From contig NZ_VOSC01000019.1 in assembly GCF_007997385.1 (NCBI RefSeq), positions 618,067 through 682,066 of the forward strand: 64,000 bases of DNA, read 5' to 3'. The notes beneath the pieces were generated by a model. The model worked only from the letters and a program-made list of their open reading frames with translations, ran no database searches and was not told the origin of the DNA. Position numbers and translations under genes: made by a program. This stretch comes from Seonamhaeicola algicola (lineage in GTDB: Bacteria > Bacteroidota > Bacteroidia > Flavobacteriales > Flavobacteriaceae). This document shows, piece after piece, positions 54,289 to 62,018 of the stretch (position 1 is its first letter; every line of letters starts with the position of its first letter).

Positions 54289-55206
54289 ATGGATTTTACA
54301 AACCCGCTAGTTTATGGCGTTCCTTGTTTTTTAGGCCTTATTTTAGTTGAACTTACTTACAGCAAAGCACATAACCACAAACTTTATAATTGGAAAGACT
54401 TAGGCTCTAGCCTATTTATGGGTATTGGCTCTGTTATTTTAGCGCCTTTAATTAAAACAATTTCGGCTATTGTTATTTTTAATTATTTATATGAATTATG
54501 CAACCCAATTGTAAATGGTGTTAGAACCAATATATTAGGTTACCAATCTTTTGGGTATGCTTGGTATGTATGGGTAGCTTGCCAATTTTTAGATGATTTT
54601 ACCTATTATTGGTTTCACAGGCAAAACCATATGGTAAGGTTTTTATGGGCTGCTCATATTGTACATCATTCTTCAGAAAATTTTAATTTAGGTACAGCTG
54701 TAAGAAACGGTTGGTTTACTATTTTTTATAAACCATTATTTTACATGTGGCTACCTGCTATAGGTTTTCCACCCGAAATGGTAGTTGTTTGTTTAGGTAT
54801 TGAAGCCCTTTGGCAATTTCAGTTACACTCAGTATACATTCCAAAACTGGGTGTATTAGAAAAAGTTTTTAACACCCACACCATGCACCAAGTACATCAT
54901 GCAAAAAACCTAGAATACATGGATAAAAATCATGGTGGCTTTTTAAATATTTTCGACAAAATTTTTGGCACATGGAAACCACTTGATGAAAACATAGATA
55001 TAGAATACGGTGTTACAAAACCACCAAACTCATATAATCCGCTTGTAATATTAACACATGAATACAAAGACATTTGGAACGATACCAAAAAAAGTGCTAA
55101 CTGGTATCATAAATTTATGTATGTTTTTGGCCCACCCGGATGGAGCCATGACGGAAGCACACTTACAATTAAACAAATAAGAGCACAACAACTTCAAAAA
55201 AAATAA
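54289..55206 (+). CDS. Sterol desaturase / fatty acid hydroxylase family protein
   Basis: A 305-residue integral membrane protein with about four spans and the di-iron histidine clusters of the family: HRQNH at 110-114, HIVHH at 123-127, and HTMHQVHH at 197-204, with a lone His at 180. These form the metal site of desaturases and hydroxylases. The product GPPGWSHDGS and the C-terminus are usual for bacterial members near this family. Substrate unknown; in flavobacteria a lipid or carotenoid is plausible. It ends next to the convergent VanX-like gene. Confidence 0.92.
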   Translation: MDFTNPLVYGVPCFLGLILVELTYSKAHNHKLYNWKDLGSSLFMGIGSVILAPLIKTISAIVIFNYLYELCNPIVNGVRTNILGYQSFGYAWYVWVACQFLDDFTYYWFHRQNHMVRFLWAAHIVHHSSENFNLGTAVRNGWFTIFYKPLFYMWLPAIGFPPEMVVVCLGIEALWQFQLHSVYIPKLGVLEKVFNTHTMHQVHHAKNLEYMDKNHGGFLNIFDKIFGTWKPLDENIDIEYGVTKPPNSYNPLVILTHEYKDIWNDTKKSANWYHKFMYVFGPPGWSHDGSTLTIKQIRAQQLQKK

Positions 55207-55221
55207 ATAGGCTATTTATTT
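55201..55221. terminator. AT-rich palindrome between converging genes
   Basis: AAATAAATAG and CTATTTATTT with one central base form a nearly perfect palindrome across the sterol desaturase stop. It could act as a weak two-way terminator, but lacks G-C pairs. Confidence 0.35.
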
Positions 55222-55223
55222 TA

Positions 55224-55892
55224 TTATTCTACAGGAAAACTAAAATAGGTTTTAGGAAAGGGCTCATGCCTTAATGTAAAATGCCACCACTCTTTTGAGT
55301 AACCTCTAAAACCAAATTTAGCCATTACCTCTTGCAATAATTGTCTATTATCCTTTTGCTTTGGTGTAATATTACTGTAATTAACCCATGATTGTTTACC
55401 AAAAAAATCAAAATGACTCCCCATATCTAGTGGTATTCCGGTATTTCCATCAATAATTGTTACATCTACTGTACTACCTCGGCTATGGCCAGATTTTGAT
55501 GCTATATACCCTTCATTAAAAAGATAACGCTTTTTTACACTTGGGTAAAATTGTTTTTTATTTAAAGTATCATTTAAATTTCTAGCCCATTTTACAAAAT
55601 GGTTAACAGCAGTTTGTGGTCTATAACCATCAAATACCTTTAAACACAAGTTTTTGGTTTGCAAATACGCTTGTACCTTTTTTAAAGCATTTGCGGTATC
55701 TCTTGTTAATATAAGTGTGTTTGATTTATAACCGTTAATAGGCTTACCAATAAAGTTATTAGTTGTAAAATATCTTAATTCTACATCTAAATCAGGTACA
55801 ATATCATTTACATAAACAAACCCATCAGGCAATTGCGCAAAACAAGTATTAAAAGCAAAAATTATAACTAAAAATTGAATATTAAATTTCAT
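55224..55892 (-). CDS. D-Ala-D-Ala dipeptidase, VanX/DdpX family
   Basis: A 222-residue secreted zinc peptidase. The signal peptide is about 19 residues (FLVIIFAFNTCFAQ). The zinc ligands are His136 and Asp143 (SGHSRGSTVDVTI) and His204 in EWWHF, with catalytic Glu201. Arg91 in GYRPQTAV matches the VanX arginine. It cleaves D-Ala-D-Ala dipeptide, probably as a nutrient or wall-recycling enzyme. No van genes are nearby, so vancomycin resistance is not suggested. Confidence 0.93.
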   Translation of the reverse strand: MKFNIQFLVIIFAFNTCFAQLPDGFVYVNDIVPDLDVELRYFTTNNFIGKPINGYKSNTLILTRDTANALKKVQAYLQTKNLCLKVFDGYRPQTAVNHFVKWARNLNDTLNKKQFYPSVKKRYLFNEGYIASKSGHSRGSTVDVTIIDGNTGIPLDMGSHFDFFGKQSWVNYSNITPKQKDNRQLLQEVMAKFGFRGYSKEWWHFTLRHEPFPKTYFSFPVE

Positions 55893-55936
55893 TAGCAGCT
55901 AATATAGCTAAAATAGTAACTAGAAAAGTTTAAACA

Positions 55937-56080
55937 CAAAAAAACCGAGTTCCCTCAAACCCGGTTCTTTCTTAATTTGCTTTTTTATTACGAAGTAGAT
56001 TTAGGGAATCTATATCAACAACATAATGCAAATATTAATTAATTAATCCATTGAACTAAAAAGTATGTTATTTAGTACAC
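55937..56080 (-). ncRNA. Candidate small structured RNA on the minus strand
   Basis: A -7 box TATCTTTG (minus strand, 56090-56083) lies about 140 nt before a good intrinsic terminator (55943-55966 with a T run on the minus strand). In between, nested complementary segments can pair: ATTTGC with GCAAAT, ATTATG with CGTAAT (one G-U), and TAGATT with AATCTA. No gene on the minus strand ends here; the VanX gene starts 45 bp further along. The -33 box is weak, and no known RNA family was recognised. Confidence 0.45.
55943..55966 (-). terminator. Intrinsic terminator of the candidate small RNA
   Basis: On the minus strand AACCGGGTT and AACTCGGTT pair with one G-U, followed by seven or eight T (plus strand A at 55937-55944). 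Confidence 0.7.
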
Positions 56081-56129
56081 CTCAAAGATAGAATTAGATT
56101 TGAATTTACACGTTTAAAAACATATAAAA

Positions 56130-56184
56130 TCGATAAAATACACGTTTTTTTAACATTTAAAGTCAAAAACATGTATTTTATCGA
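56130..56184. repeat. 20-bp inverted repeat
   Basis: TCGATAAAATACACGTTTTT and AAAAACATGTATTTTATCGA differ from perfect complementarity by one base and are separated by 15 bp. A further ACACGTTTAAAAACAT lies just to the left (56108-56122). It could fold into a long hairpin or bind a dimeric regulator. Confidence 0.7.
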
Positions 56185-56227
56185 CAAAAAGTAGTATTAA
56201 TTATTCTTCAAAAAAAGTTATTAAAAC

Positions 56228-56257
56228 AAAAAAGCATCTTTAAAAAGATGCTTTTTA
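56228..56257. terminator. Terminator-like hairpin, 170 bp before the DUF819 gene
   Basis: AAAAGCATCTT and AAGATGCTTTT form an 11-bp stem with a short loop; A and T runs on the flanks fit either strand. No gene ends at it. Confidence 0.6.
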
Positions 56258-56429
56258 CTAACTAACCAACCAAAAATATGAATTACAATTACTAAGTTTA
56301 AAGTACCACTCAATAAACTTTTAATAATTGAATGAATTTACTTTTTATATCACAATGTTCGTGCCAAACTTAAAATTACTCAAGTTTTATTTTAGTTATA
56401 TTGCACTTTTTTTAATTTAATAAAGTTTT

Positions 56430-57692
56430 ATGGAAAATATATCCTTGTTTAATGATGATACTATAGTTTTTGGACTCTTAATGCTTATGCTAGCCATTGT
56501 TTTTTACACATCATCAAAAAAAACAGGCTTTTGGTATAAATTTTACAGCGTTGTTCCTGCATTATTAATGTGTTACTTATTGCCTGCTATTTTAAACTCA
56601 TTACACGTAATTTCTCCTAAAACATCACATATATATGATATTGCTAAATATTATTTATTACCCGCTGCTATTGTATTAATGACGCTTAGCTTAGATTTAA
56701 AATCAGTTTTTAATCTAGGTCCAAAAGCATTAATAATGTTTTTTACTGGTACTATTGGTATAATAATTGGCGGACCAATAGCTATTATTGTAGTATCTAT
56801 TTTCAGCCCAGAAACAGTAGGTGGTGTGGGTCCAGATGCTGTATGGCGTGGTTTATCAACCGTTGCTGGTAGCTGGATTGGTGGTGGTGCCAACCAAACA
56901 GCTATGTATGAAATTTTTAAATTCAACCCCGAAAAATACGGAGGCATGATTTTAATAGACATTGTTGTTGCCCAAATATGGATGGCTGTTTTACTTTTTG
57001 GTATTGGAAAAAAAGATAGAATAGATAAATGGCTAAAAGCTGATAATTCGGCCATTGAAGCTTTAAAACAAAAAGTAATTAACTATGAAAAAAGCGTAAT
57101 GAAAACACCTAATTTAACAGATTACATTATTATGTTAGGTATAGCCTTTTTTGCTGTTGGTATTTCGCATTTGGGCGCTAATAACATTTCAAACTATTTA
57201 ATAAATAATTTTGAGGTCCTTAATGATAAATCTTCGGCATTGGCTTCATTTACTTCAACTTTTTTCTGGATGATAACAATTGCTACAATTATAGGCATTG
57301 TGCTATCCTTTACAAAAGCGAAAAAATACGAAGGCGCCGGTGCAGGCAAACTAGGCAGCGTTTTCATATACATATTAGTAGCTAGTATTGGTATGAAAAT
57401 GAATTTAGCTTCAATTTTTGAAAACCCTGGCCTTATTTTAGTGGGCATAATCTGGATGGCTATTCACGTTATACTTTTAATAATTGTAGCAAAAATTATT
57501 AAAGCACCCTATTTCTTTTTAGCTGTTGGTAGTAAAGCAAATGTAGGAGGCGCTGCCTCGGCTCCAGTTATTGCAGCAGCGTTTCATCCCTCATTGGCTA
57601 CTGTTGGTGTTTTACTAGCTGTTGTTGGTTATGCCATAGGTACTTTTTCGGCATTATTTTGTGCCAACTTAATGGAAATTGTGTCTCCGTAA
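56430..57692 (+). CDS. DUF819 family membrane protein
   Basis: A 420-residue inner-membrane protein with about ten to twelve hydrophobic spans. GPDAVWRGLSTVAGSWIGGGAN near residues 132-152 and the final GSKANVGGAASAPVIAAAFH are glycine- and alanine-rich blocks of the DUF819 family (YjcL-like), resembling transporter discontinuous helices. The family has no proven substrate that I know of. It stands between a regulator-rich gap and a lipoprotein gene 52 bp downstream, with which it may be transcribed. Confidence 0.88.
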   Translation: MENISLFNDDTIVFGLLMLMLAIVFYTSSKKTGFWYKFYSVVPALLMCYLLPAILNSLHVISPKTSHIYDIAKYYLLPAAIVLMTLSLDLKSVFNLGPKALIMFFTGTIGIIIGGPIAIIVVSIFSPETVGGVGPDAVWRGLSTVAGSWIGGGANQTAMYEIFKFNPEKYGGMILIDIVVAQIWMAVLLFGIGKKDRIDKWLKADNSAIEALKQKVINYEKSVMKTPNLTDYIIMLGIAFFAVGISHLGANNISNYLINNFEVLNDKSSALASFTSTFFWMITIATIIGIVLSFTKAKKYEGAGAGKLGSVFIYILVASIGMKMNLASIFENPGLILVGIIWMAIHVILLIIVAKIIKAPYFFLAVGSKANVGGAASAPVIAAAFHPSLATVGVLLAVVGYAIGTFSALFCANLMEIVSP

Positions 57693-57716
57693 TACCGCTT
57701 AAATAATATTTTAAAA

Positions 57717-57724
57717 TATATTTG
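57717..57724 (+). promoter_or_regulatory. -7 box for the DUF4369 gene
   Basis: TATATTTG followed by CCC, 20 bp before the ATG. The upstream -33 region has no TTG. Confidence 0.45.
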
Positions 57725-57744
57725 CCCACAAAATAAATTTCTGA

Positions 57745-58446
57745 ATGAAAAAAATAGCATTATTATTTATTATTCTTTTTGCAATTGCCTGCGGAAAAGA
57801 AAAACATGATTTAGTTGTTAAAACAAACATTAAAGGCTTAAAAAAAGGCACTGTTTATTTAAAAAAAGCCGAAGACACGTTAATTGTTACAGTAGATTCT
57901 ATTGTAGTAAATGGAAATTCTGAATTTGAACTTTATAGTGATTTAGACTCTCCTGAGGTTTTCTATTTGTATTTAGATAAAAATAGTAAAGAAGAAGATA
58001 GAATTACATTTTTTGCTGATAAAGGCGTTACCGAAATAAATACATCGCTTAAAAATTTTGCCTTTGATGCTAAAATAAACGGTAGTGAGCAACAAAAGAT
58101 ACTTGAAGAATACTTAAAGGTAATAGCTAAATTGAACAACAAAAATTTAGAATTGATAAAAGATAATTTTGAAGCTCAAAAAGCTGGAGATACGGCTAAA
58201 CTTAATGACATAGAGAAGCAATATAAAAACACTATAAAACGAAAATATTTATATACTGTAAATTTTGCTATAAACAATAAAGATAGTGAAGTTGCGCCGT
58301 ATTTAGCTTTAACTGAAATTTACAACGCTAAACTTAATTTTTTAGATACTATAAACAAATCACTTACACCAAAAGTAAAAAACTCAAAATACGGGAAGGC
58401 ACTAAACACTTTTATTGAAGATATAAAAGCCAAAGAAACAGAATAA
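57745..58446 (+). CDS. DUF4369 domain lipoprotein
   Basis: A 233-residue protein with a lipoprotein signal (ALLFIILFAIACG, Cys at about residue 16). The DUF4369 domain covers about residues 22-130 (VVKTNIKGLKKGTVYLKKAE and SPEVFYLYLDKN). DUF4369 is often found as the N-terminal part of thioredoxin-like proteins in Bacteroidota; here no thioredoxin domain follows, and the C-terminal half is helical. It may be a surface or periplasmic partner, function unknown. A good terminator follows. Confidence 0.85.
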   Translation: MKKIALLFIILFAIACGKEKHDLVVKTNIKGLKKGTVYLKKAEDTLIVTVDSIVVNGNSEFELYSDLDSPEVFYLYLDKNSKEEDRITFFADKGVTEINTSLKNFAFDAKINGSEQQKILEEYLKVIAKLNNKNLELIKDNFEAQKAGDTAKLNDIEKQYKNTIKRKYLYTVNFAINNKDSEVAPYLALTEIYNAKLNFLDTINKSLTPKVKNSKYGKALNTFIEDIKAKETE

Positions 58447-58465
58447 GTAACTATTTATTTCACAT

Positions 58466-58503
58466 AAAAAAGCCTTTCAATTTAAAACTGAAAGGCTTTT
58501 TTT
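58466..58503 (+). terminator. Intrinsic terminator of the DUF4369 gene
   Basis: AAAAAGCCTTTCA and TGAAAGGCTTTTT pair over 13 bp and are followed by T. Confidence 0.85.
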
Positions 58504-58547
58504 ATTTTACAGCAATAAAAACAATATTACACTAATTACTACATAAA

Positions 58548-58574
58548 AAAAACGCCTCTTTACGAAGCGTTTTA
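58548..58574 (-). terminator. Intrinsic terminator of tRNA-Thr
   Basis: On the minus strand AACGCTTC and GAGGCGTT pair with one G-U, then a run of T. It lies 10 nt after the tRNA end. Confidence 0.7.
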
Positions 58575-58583
58575 CTTTTTTTG

Positions 58584-58657
58584 AGCCGATAGAGGGACTC
58601 GAACCCACGACCTGCTGATTACAAATCAGCTGCTCTAGCCAGCTGAGCTATATCGGC
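58584..58657 (-). tRNA. tRNA-Thr (anticodon TGT)
   Basis: A 74-nt tRNA without encoded CCA. The acceptor stem is GCCGATA with TATCGGC, the D arm GCTC/GAGC, the anticodon arm GCTGA-TTTGTAA-TCAGC giving the anticodon TGT (threonine), and the T arm GTGGG-TTCGAGT-CCCTC. The discriminator base reads T. A typical promoter and a terminator flank it. Confidence 0.93.
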
Positions 58658-58670
58658 TTAATTGCGGGTG

Positions 58671-58701
58671 CAAATATAATATCAAATTTATAATATGCAA
58701 C
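58671..58701 (-). promoter_or_regulatory. Promoter of tRNA-Thr
   Basis: Minus strand GTTG, 19 bp, TATATTTG, then CACCC. The -7 box lies 14 bp upstream of the mature 5' end. Confidence 0.7.
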
Positions 58702-58717
58702 ACCTTTTTTAAAAAAT

Positions 58718-58984
58718 TTACAGATTATTTATTTTTTCTAATAAAGCATTCCCTTTTGTTTCTAACTCAGCGTTTATAGATTTAAAATGTGCTTTCACAT
58801 CATCAACATCTTTAGCGTTTACTTTTTCAATTAAATCATCAAATGTAGCAATTGCTTCATCTATAATAGCTTCACTAGCTTTAGTATCTTTATCGGTGTT
58901 ATCCATTTCCCAAACGTATACTTCTTCAATAATATCTCCTAATACGTTATTAATATCTTTTTTTAAGTTTCTTACACTTGCCAT
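58718..58984 (-). CDS. Small helical protein, 88 residues, unknown function
   Basis: An acidic, all-helical protein beginning MASVRNLKKDINNVLGDIIE, followed by EVYVWEMDNTDKDTKASEAI and a C-terminal helix with KAHFKSINAELETKGNALLE. No domain is recognised. It is 50 bp downstream of queD on the same strand and is likely to be cotranscribed with queD and idi. Heptad-like spacing of Ile and Leu suggests a helical bundle or coiled coil. Its role is unknown. Confidence 0.8.
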   Translation of the reverse strand: MASVRNLKKDINNVLGDIIEEVYVWEMDNTDKDTKASEAIIDEAIATFDDLIEKVNAKDVDDVKAHFKSINAELETKGNALLEKINNL

Positions 58985-59034
58985 TTTATAGGGGTTTTAG
59001 TTTATTATAAATATAGGTAATTATTTCAATAAAA

Positions 59035-59445
59035 TTAATTACCTGCGTAGGTTACAAAATTTCTTGGGGTTTCGTAAAGTGTTATCTCTAGCTCTAAATT
59101 TGGTTCTATTTTGGGTTTTATTTTGTTATAAATAACAACTGCAATGTTTTCTGCTGTTGGGTTTAAATTTTTAAATTCTGGTACTTGTAAGTTTAGGTTT
59201 TTATGGTCAAAAGCTTCTTCTACTTCAGCTTTTATGATATCTTTTAAAACTTTCATATCAACAACATAACCTGTTTCTTTATTTATTTCACCTGTAACAC
59301 TAACAATAAGTTCATAATTATGACCATGAAAATATTGGTTACTACATTTATCAAAAACTTGGTTGTTTTTTTCATCGCTCCAGTCTTTTCTATATAATCT
59401 ATGAGCTGCATTAAAGTGGGCTTTTCGGCTAACGGTTACTTTCAT
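59035..59445 (-). CDS. queD: 6-carboxytetrahydropterin synthase (QueD/PTPS family)
   Basis: A 136-residue enzyme. AHFNAAHRLYRK supplies His15, and YFHGHNYEL supplies His40 and His42 for zinc; Cys34 in KCSNQ is the catalytic nucleophile, and Asp80-His81 in FDHKNLN with a C-terminal Glu complete the site. By family it converts dihydroneopterin triphosphate toward queuosine. It overlaps idi by 17 bp. Other queuosine genes are not adjacent, so PTPS-type activity is possible as well. Confidence 0.92.
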   Translation of the reverse strand: MKVTVSRKAHFNAAHRLYRKDWSDEKNNQVFDKCSNQYFHGHNYELIVSVTGEINKETGYVVDMKVLKDIIKAEVEEAFDHKNLNLQVPEFKNLNPTAENIAVVIYNKIKPKIEPNLELEITLYETPRNFVTYAGN

Positions 59446-59965
59446 TGTTTACATTTATGTGTTGGTAAAATTTATCAAAAATAACCTTAAACCATGCTGT
59501 ATATGTATCAGGATTTAATGCTATATCTACTTTTACGGCTTCTAAAGGCATCCATTTCCAATTAGCAACTTCACTTGGGTTTATTGTTGGGGTTTTATTA
59601 AAACTTCCTAATAAAACATGGTCATATTCATGTTCTGTTAGCCCATTATCAAAAGGTGCTTTGTATATAAATGAAATAGATTCTTTAAGTTCTGTAACAA
59701 ACCCCATTTCTTCCATTAAACGGCGTTTTCCTGCTTCAATATTTGTTTCGCCATCACGTTGATGACTACAACAAGTGTTGGTCCATAATCCGGGTGAATG
59801 GTATTTATCTAGAGCTCGTTGTTGTAGCATTAATTCATTTTTATCATTAAAAACAAATACTGAAAATGCTCTGTGCAACAATGCTTTTTCATGAGCTTCC
59901 ATTTTAGGCATTAGCCCTATTTGCTCATCGTTCTCATTTACTAAAATCACCTTTTCTTCTTCCAT
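59429..59965 (-). CDS. idi: Isopentenyl-diphosphate delta-isomerase, type I
   Basis: A 178-residue Nudix enzyme that interconverts IPP and DMAPP. It shows LHRAFSVFVFNDKNELMLQQR, the WTNTCCSHQ motif (catalytic Cys66, His68), the Nudix-like GKRRLMEEMGF and a C-terminal VANWKWMPLEA. The length is normal. It begins the idi-queD-88-residue protein operon, with a TAATTTTG box right at its start (59970-59977). Confidence 0.95.
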   Translation of the reverse strand: MEEEKVILVNENDEQIGLMPKMEAHEKALLHRAFSVFVFNDKNELMLQQRALDKYHSPGLWTNTCCSHQRDGETNIEAGKRRLMEEMGFVTELKESISFIYKAPFDNGLTEHEYDHVLLGSFNKTPTINPSEVANWKWMPLEAVKVDIALNPDTYTAWFKVIFDKFYQHINVNNESNR

Positions 59966-59969
59966 GTTG

Positions 59970-59977
59970 CAAAATTA
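59970..59977 (-). promoter_or_regulatory. -7 box for idi
   Basis: TAATTTTG on the minus strand, only 5 bp before the ATG, implying an extremely short leader; no -33 match at 19 bp. Confidence 0.4.
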
Positions 59978-60006
59978 TGAAAATGTATATTGGTTTCATA
60001 ATATAA

Positions 60007-60040
60007 AAAAAAGAGTATTTACGATAAATACTCTTTTTTT
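60007..60040 (-). terminator. Intrinsic terminator of the surface-module operon
   Basis: AAGAGTATTTA and TAAATACTCTT pair over 11 bp with a 3-nt loop, with A-rich and T-rich flanks. It lies after the OmpA-family gene in its reading direction. Confidence 0.8.
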
Positions 60041-60060
60041 AGATTGTTTTTTTCTAGATT

Positions 60061-62007
60061 TTATTGTTCTATTACAATAAAATCACTACGCCTGTTTAGT
60101 TGGTGTTCAGCTTCTGTACATGGTACACCATCAGAACACTTGTTAACTAACTGGCTCTCACCATACCCTTTACCGGTTAATCTTTCTGGGGTAATATTTC
60201 CTTTTTCAATGATATATTGTATTGTTGATTTGTTTCTGCGTTCAGATAATTTATTATTATAAGCCTTTGTTGCCCTACTATCTGTATGCGATCTTACATC
60301 AATTTTTAGGTTAGGAAATTTTTGCATTACTGATATTACTTTTTGCAATTCAATTTCGGCATCTTTTCTAATGTAATGCTTGTCTAAATCAAAATAAATA
60401 GGGTTTAAGCTTAAGGCTTCCCTTAAATTAGTACCTTGTGTTATTGATACTTCATCAATATCTAAATAAGCATCAACCTCAATACTGGCTTTTCTATTAT
60501 TTGTTGAAGTAAAACGCTGCTCATTATCTTGATATTTTTCTTTTGAAGCTCTTAACAAAAATTCAGAATTACATTTTAAAGCATCATCAAATTCATAAAA
60601 CCCTTTGTCATTTGCTATGGTTTCAGATATTTTATCGCCAGATTTATTTAATAATATAACTTTAGCATTTGGTAATATGTTGTTTGTTTTTTTATCATAA
60701 ACCACACCCGAAAGATTTTGCACACAGTTTGGTATTGTAAAGCTGTAAATATCATCATCTCCTTTACCTCCTTCTCTATTTGACGTGATGAAACCTTCTT
60801 GCGTATATAAATTTTCGTAGTATCCAAAATCATCCATTGGGCTATTTATTGGCTTACCAACGTTTTCAATAGTTAAGGGCATTTTTTTTGTGTATTTTTC
60901 TTCAAAATCTCTTACCATGTAAACATCTAAACCACCTAAACCGTTACGTCCGTTTGATGAAAAATATAAATCGCCGTTAGCATTTATGAAAGGGAATGTT
61001 TCATGGCTTTCAGTGTTTATATGCACGCCTAAATTAACTGGAGTACCCAAGGTTCCGTCTTCATTAATATCAACCATGTATAAATCTGAATTACCTACAG
61101 TTCCTGGCATATCAGAAGCAAAATACATTTTTGTACCAAACCTATTAATTGTTGGGTGTGCTACACTATACTCTTTACTGTTAAAGTGGATAGACTCTAT
61201 GTCATCCCATTTATTGTTAGAGTTTAGTTTTGAACGGTAAATTTGTAATCTATTAACACCTTCTTCATCTCTTTTAAGTTTATGCTTAAAGAAGTTATTG
61301 CGTGTAAAATACATAACATCATTTTTTGGCATAAATGCTACAGATGATTCATGATACTTTGTATTTACACTATTATTTAGAAGCTTTGCTGTAACGTAAG
61401 TACCATTTTCTTCTTTGTTTGAAGTGTATAAATTTAAGTATGGTTGATTGTTCCATTTATACTTCTTACCATTACCTCTGGATGAAGCAAAAATTAGTTG
61501 GCCGTTGTATTGGTTGCTTCCAAAGTCTGACACTTCGGTATTTATAGGCAGATTAGTTAATTGAAAATCTTCACTTAACCTATCAATATCTGCTAAATAA
61601 TTTTTTTGATTATTGAAAATTTCACTTCGCCTTTCATTACCTCTTAACTCTACAAATTTTTGCATCCACTCATCGGCTTCATCGTATTTTTTTAAAGATT
61701 TTAATGCTTGGGCATACCTAAATAAGTATTCAGCTTCTGTATCATTATAATTGTTTAATAATTTAGAATACCATTTTACAGCATCTTCCATTTCGTTATT
61801 AAAATAATACGAGTTACCTAGCTTTTGTAAAATGTCTTTAGATTCATAGCCTTTTTCTGCTATGTCTAACAATACATCGGTAGTTTTAACATAGGAGAAT
61901 TTTTCATACTCTTTAGTTACTTTTTTTATTGTTCTATTACTTTGAGCATTACCAACTAATACTATTGATAGAGCTATTATTGTAAATATATTTTTGGTTA
62001 TTTTCAT
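60061..62007 (-). CDS. OmpA-family surface protein with TPR, PD40 and CarboxypepD_reg parts
   Basis: A 648-residue protein with a signal peptide (FTIIALSIVLVGNAQ). TPR-like helices lie at about 30-130, PD40-type beta-propeller repeats at about 160-430 (for example LIFASSRGNGKKY and MYFASDMPGTVGNSDLYMV), a carboxypeptidase-like domain at about 435-520, and an OmpA-like peptidoglycan-binding end with YFDLDKHYIRKDAEIEL and IDVRSHTDSRATKAYNNKLSE. It follows the PorP/SprF gene by 11 bp and belongs to the adhesin/gliding module common in flavobacteria. Confidence 0.92.
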   Translation of the reverse strand: MKITKNIFTIIALSIVLVGNAQSNRTIKKVTKEYEKFSYVKTTDVLLDIAEKGYESKDILQKLGNSYYFNNEMEDAVKWYSKLLNNYNDTEAEYLFRYAQALKSLKKYDEADEWMQKFVELRGNERRSEIFNNQKNYLADIDRLSEDFQLTNLPINTEVSDFGSNQYNGQLIFASSRGNGKKYKWNNQPYLNLYTSNKEENGTYVTAKLLNNSVNTKYHESSVAFMPKNDVMYFTRNNFFKHKLKRDEEGVNRLQIYRSKLNSNNKWDDIESIHFNSKEYSVAHPTINRFGTKMYFASDMPGTVGNSDLYMVDINEDGTLGTPVNLGVHINTESHETFPFINANGDLYFSSNGRNGLGGLDVYMVRDFEEKYTKKMPLTIENVGKPINSPMDDFGYYENLYTQEGFITSNREGGKGDDDIYSFTIPNCVQNLSGVVYDKKTNNILPNAKVILLNKSGDKISETIANDKGFYEFDDALKCNSEFLLRASKEKYQDNEQRFTSTNNRKASIEVDAYLDIDEVSITQGTNLREALSLNPIYFDLDKHYIRKDAEIELQKVISVMQKFPNLKIDVRSHTDSRATKAYNNKLSERRNKSTIQYIIEKGNITPERLTGKGYGESQLVNKCSDGVPCTEAEHQLNRRSDFIVIEQ

Positions 62008-62018
62008 AATTCTAGCTT

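Larger units (their letters stand above)
55893..56429. other. Gene-free gap of about 540 bp with two terminators and a long inverted repeat
   Basis: No open frame that looks coding was found. It holds a minus-strand terminator (55943-55966), a candidate small RNA upstream of it, a 20-bp inverted repeat (56130-56149 and 56165-56184), a two-way terminator-like hairpin (56228-56257) and the leader of the DUF819 gene with a possible TATATTGC box at 56398-56405. Confidence 0.6.

Noticed and set aside
54524..54700. A possible frameshift in the sterol desaturase gene
   Set aside because: All histidine clusters are present in one continuous frame, so there is no sign of a break.
55224..55892. A vancomycin-resistance locus suggested by the VanX-like gene
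   Set aside because: No VanH, VanA-type ligase or VanR/VanS genes are next to it; family members without such context are wall-recycling or nutrient dipeptidases.
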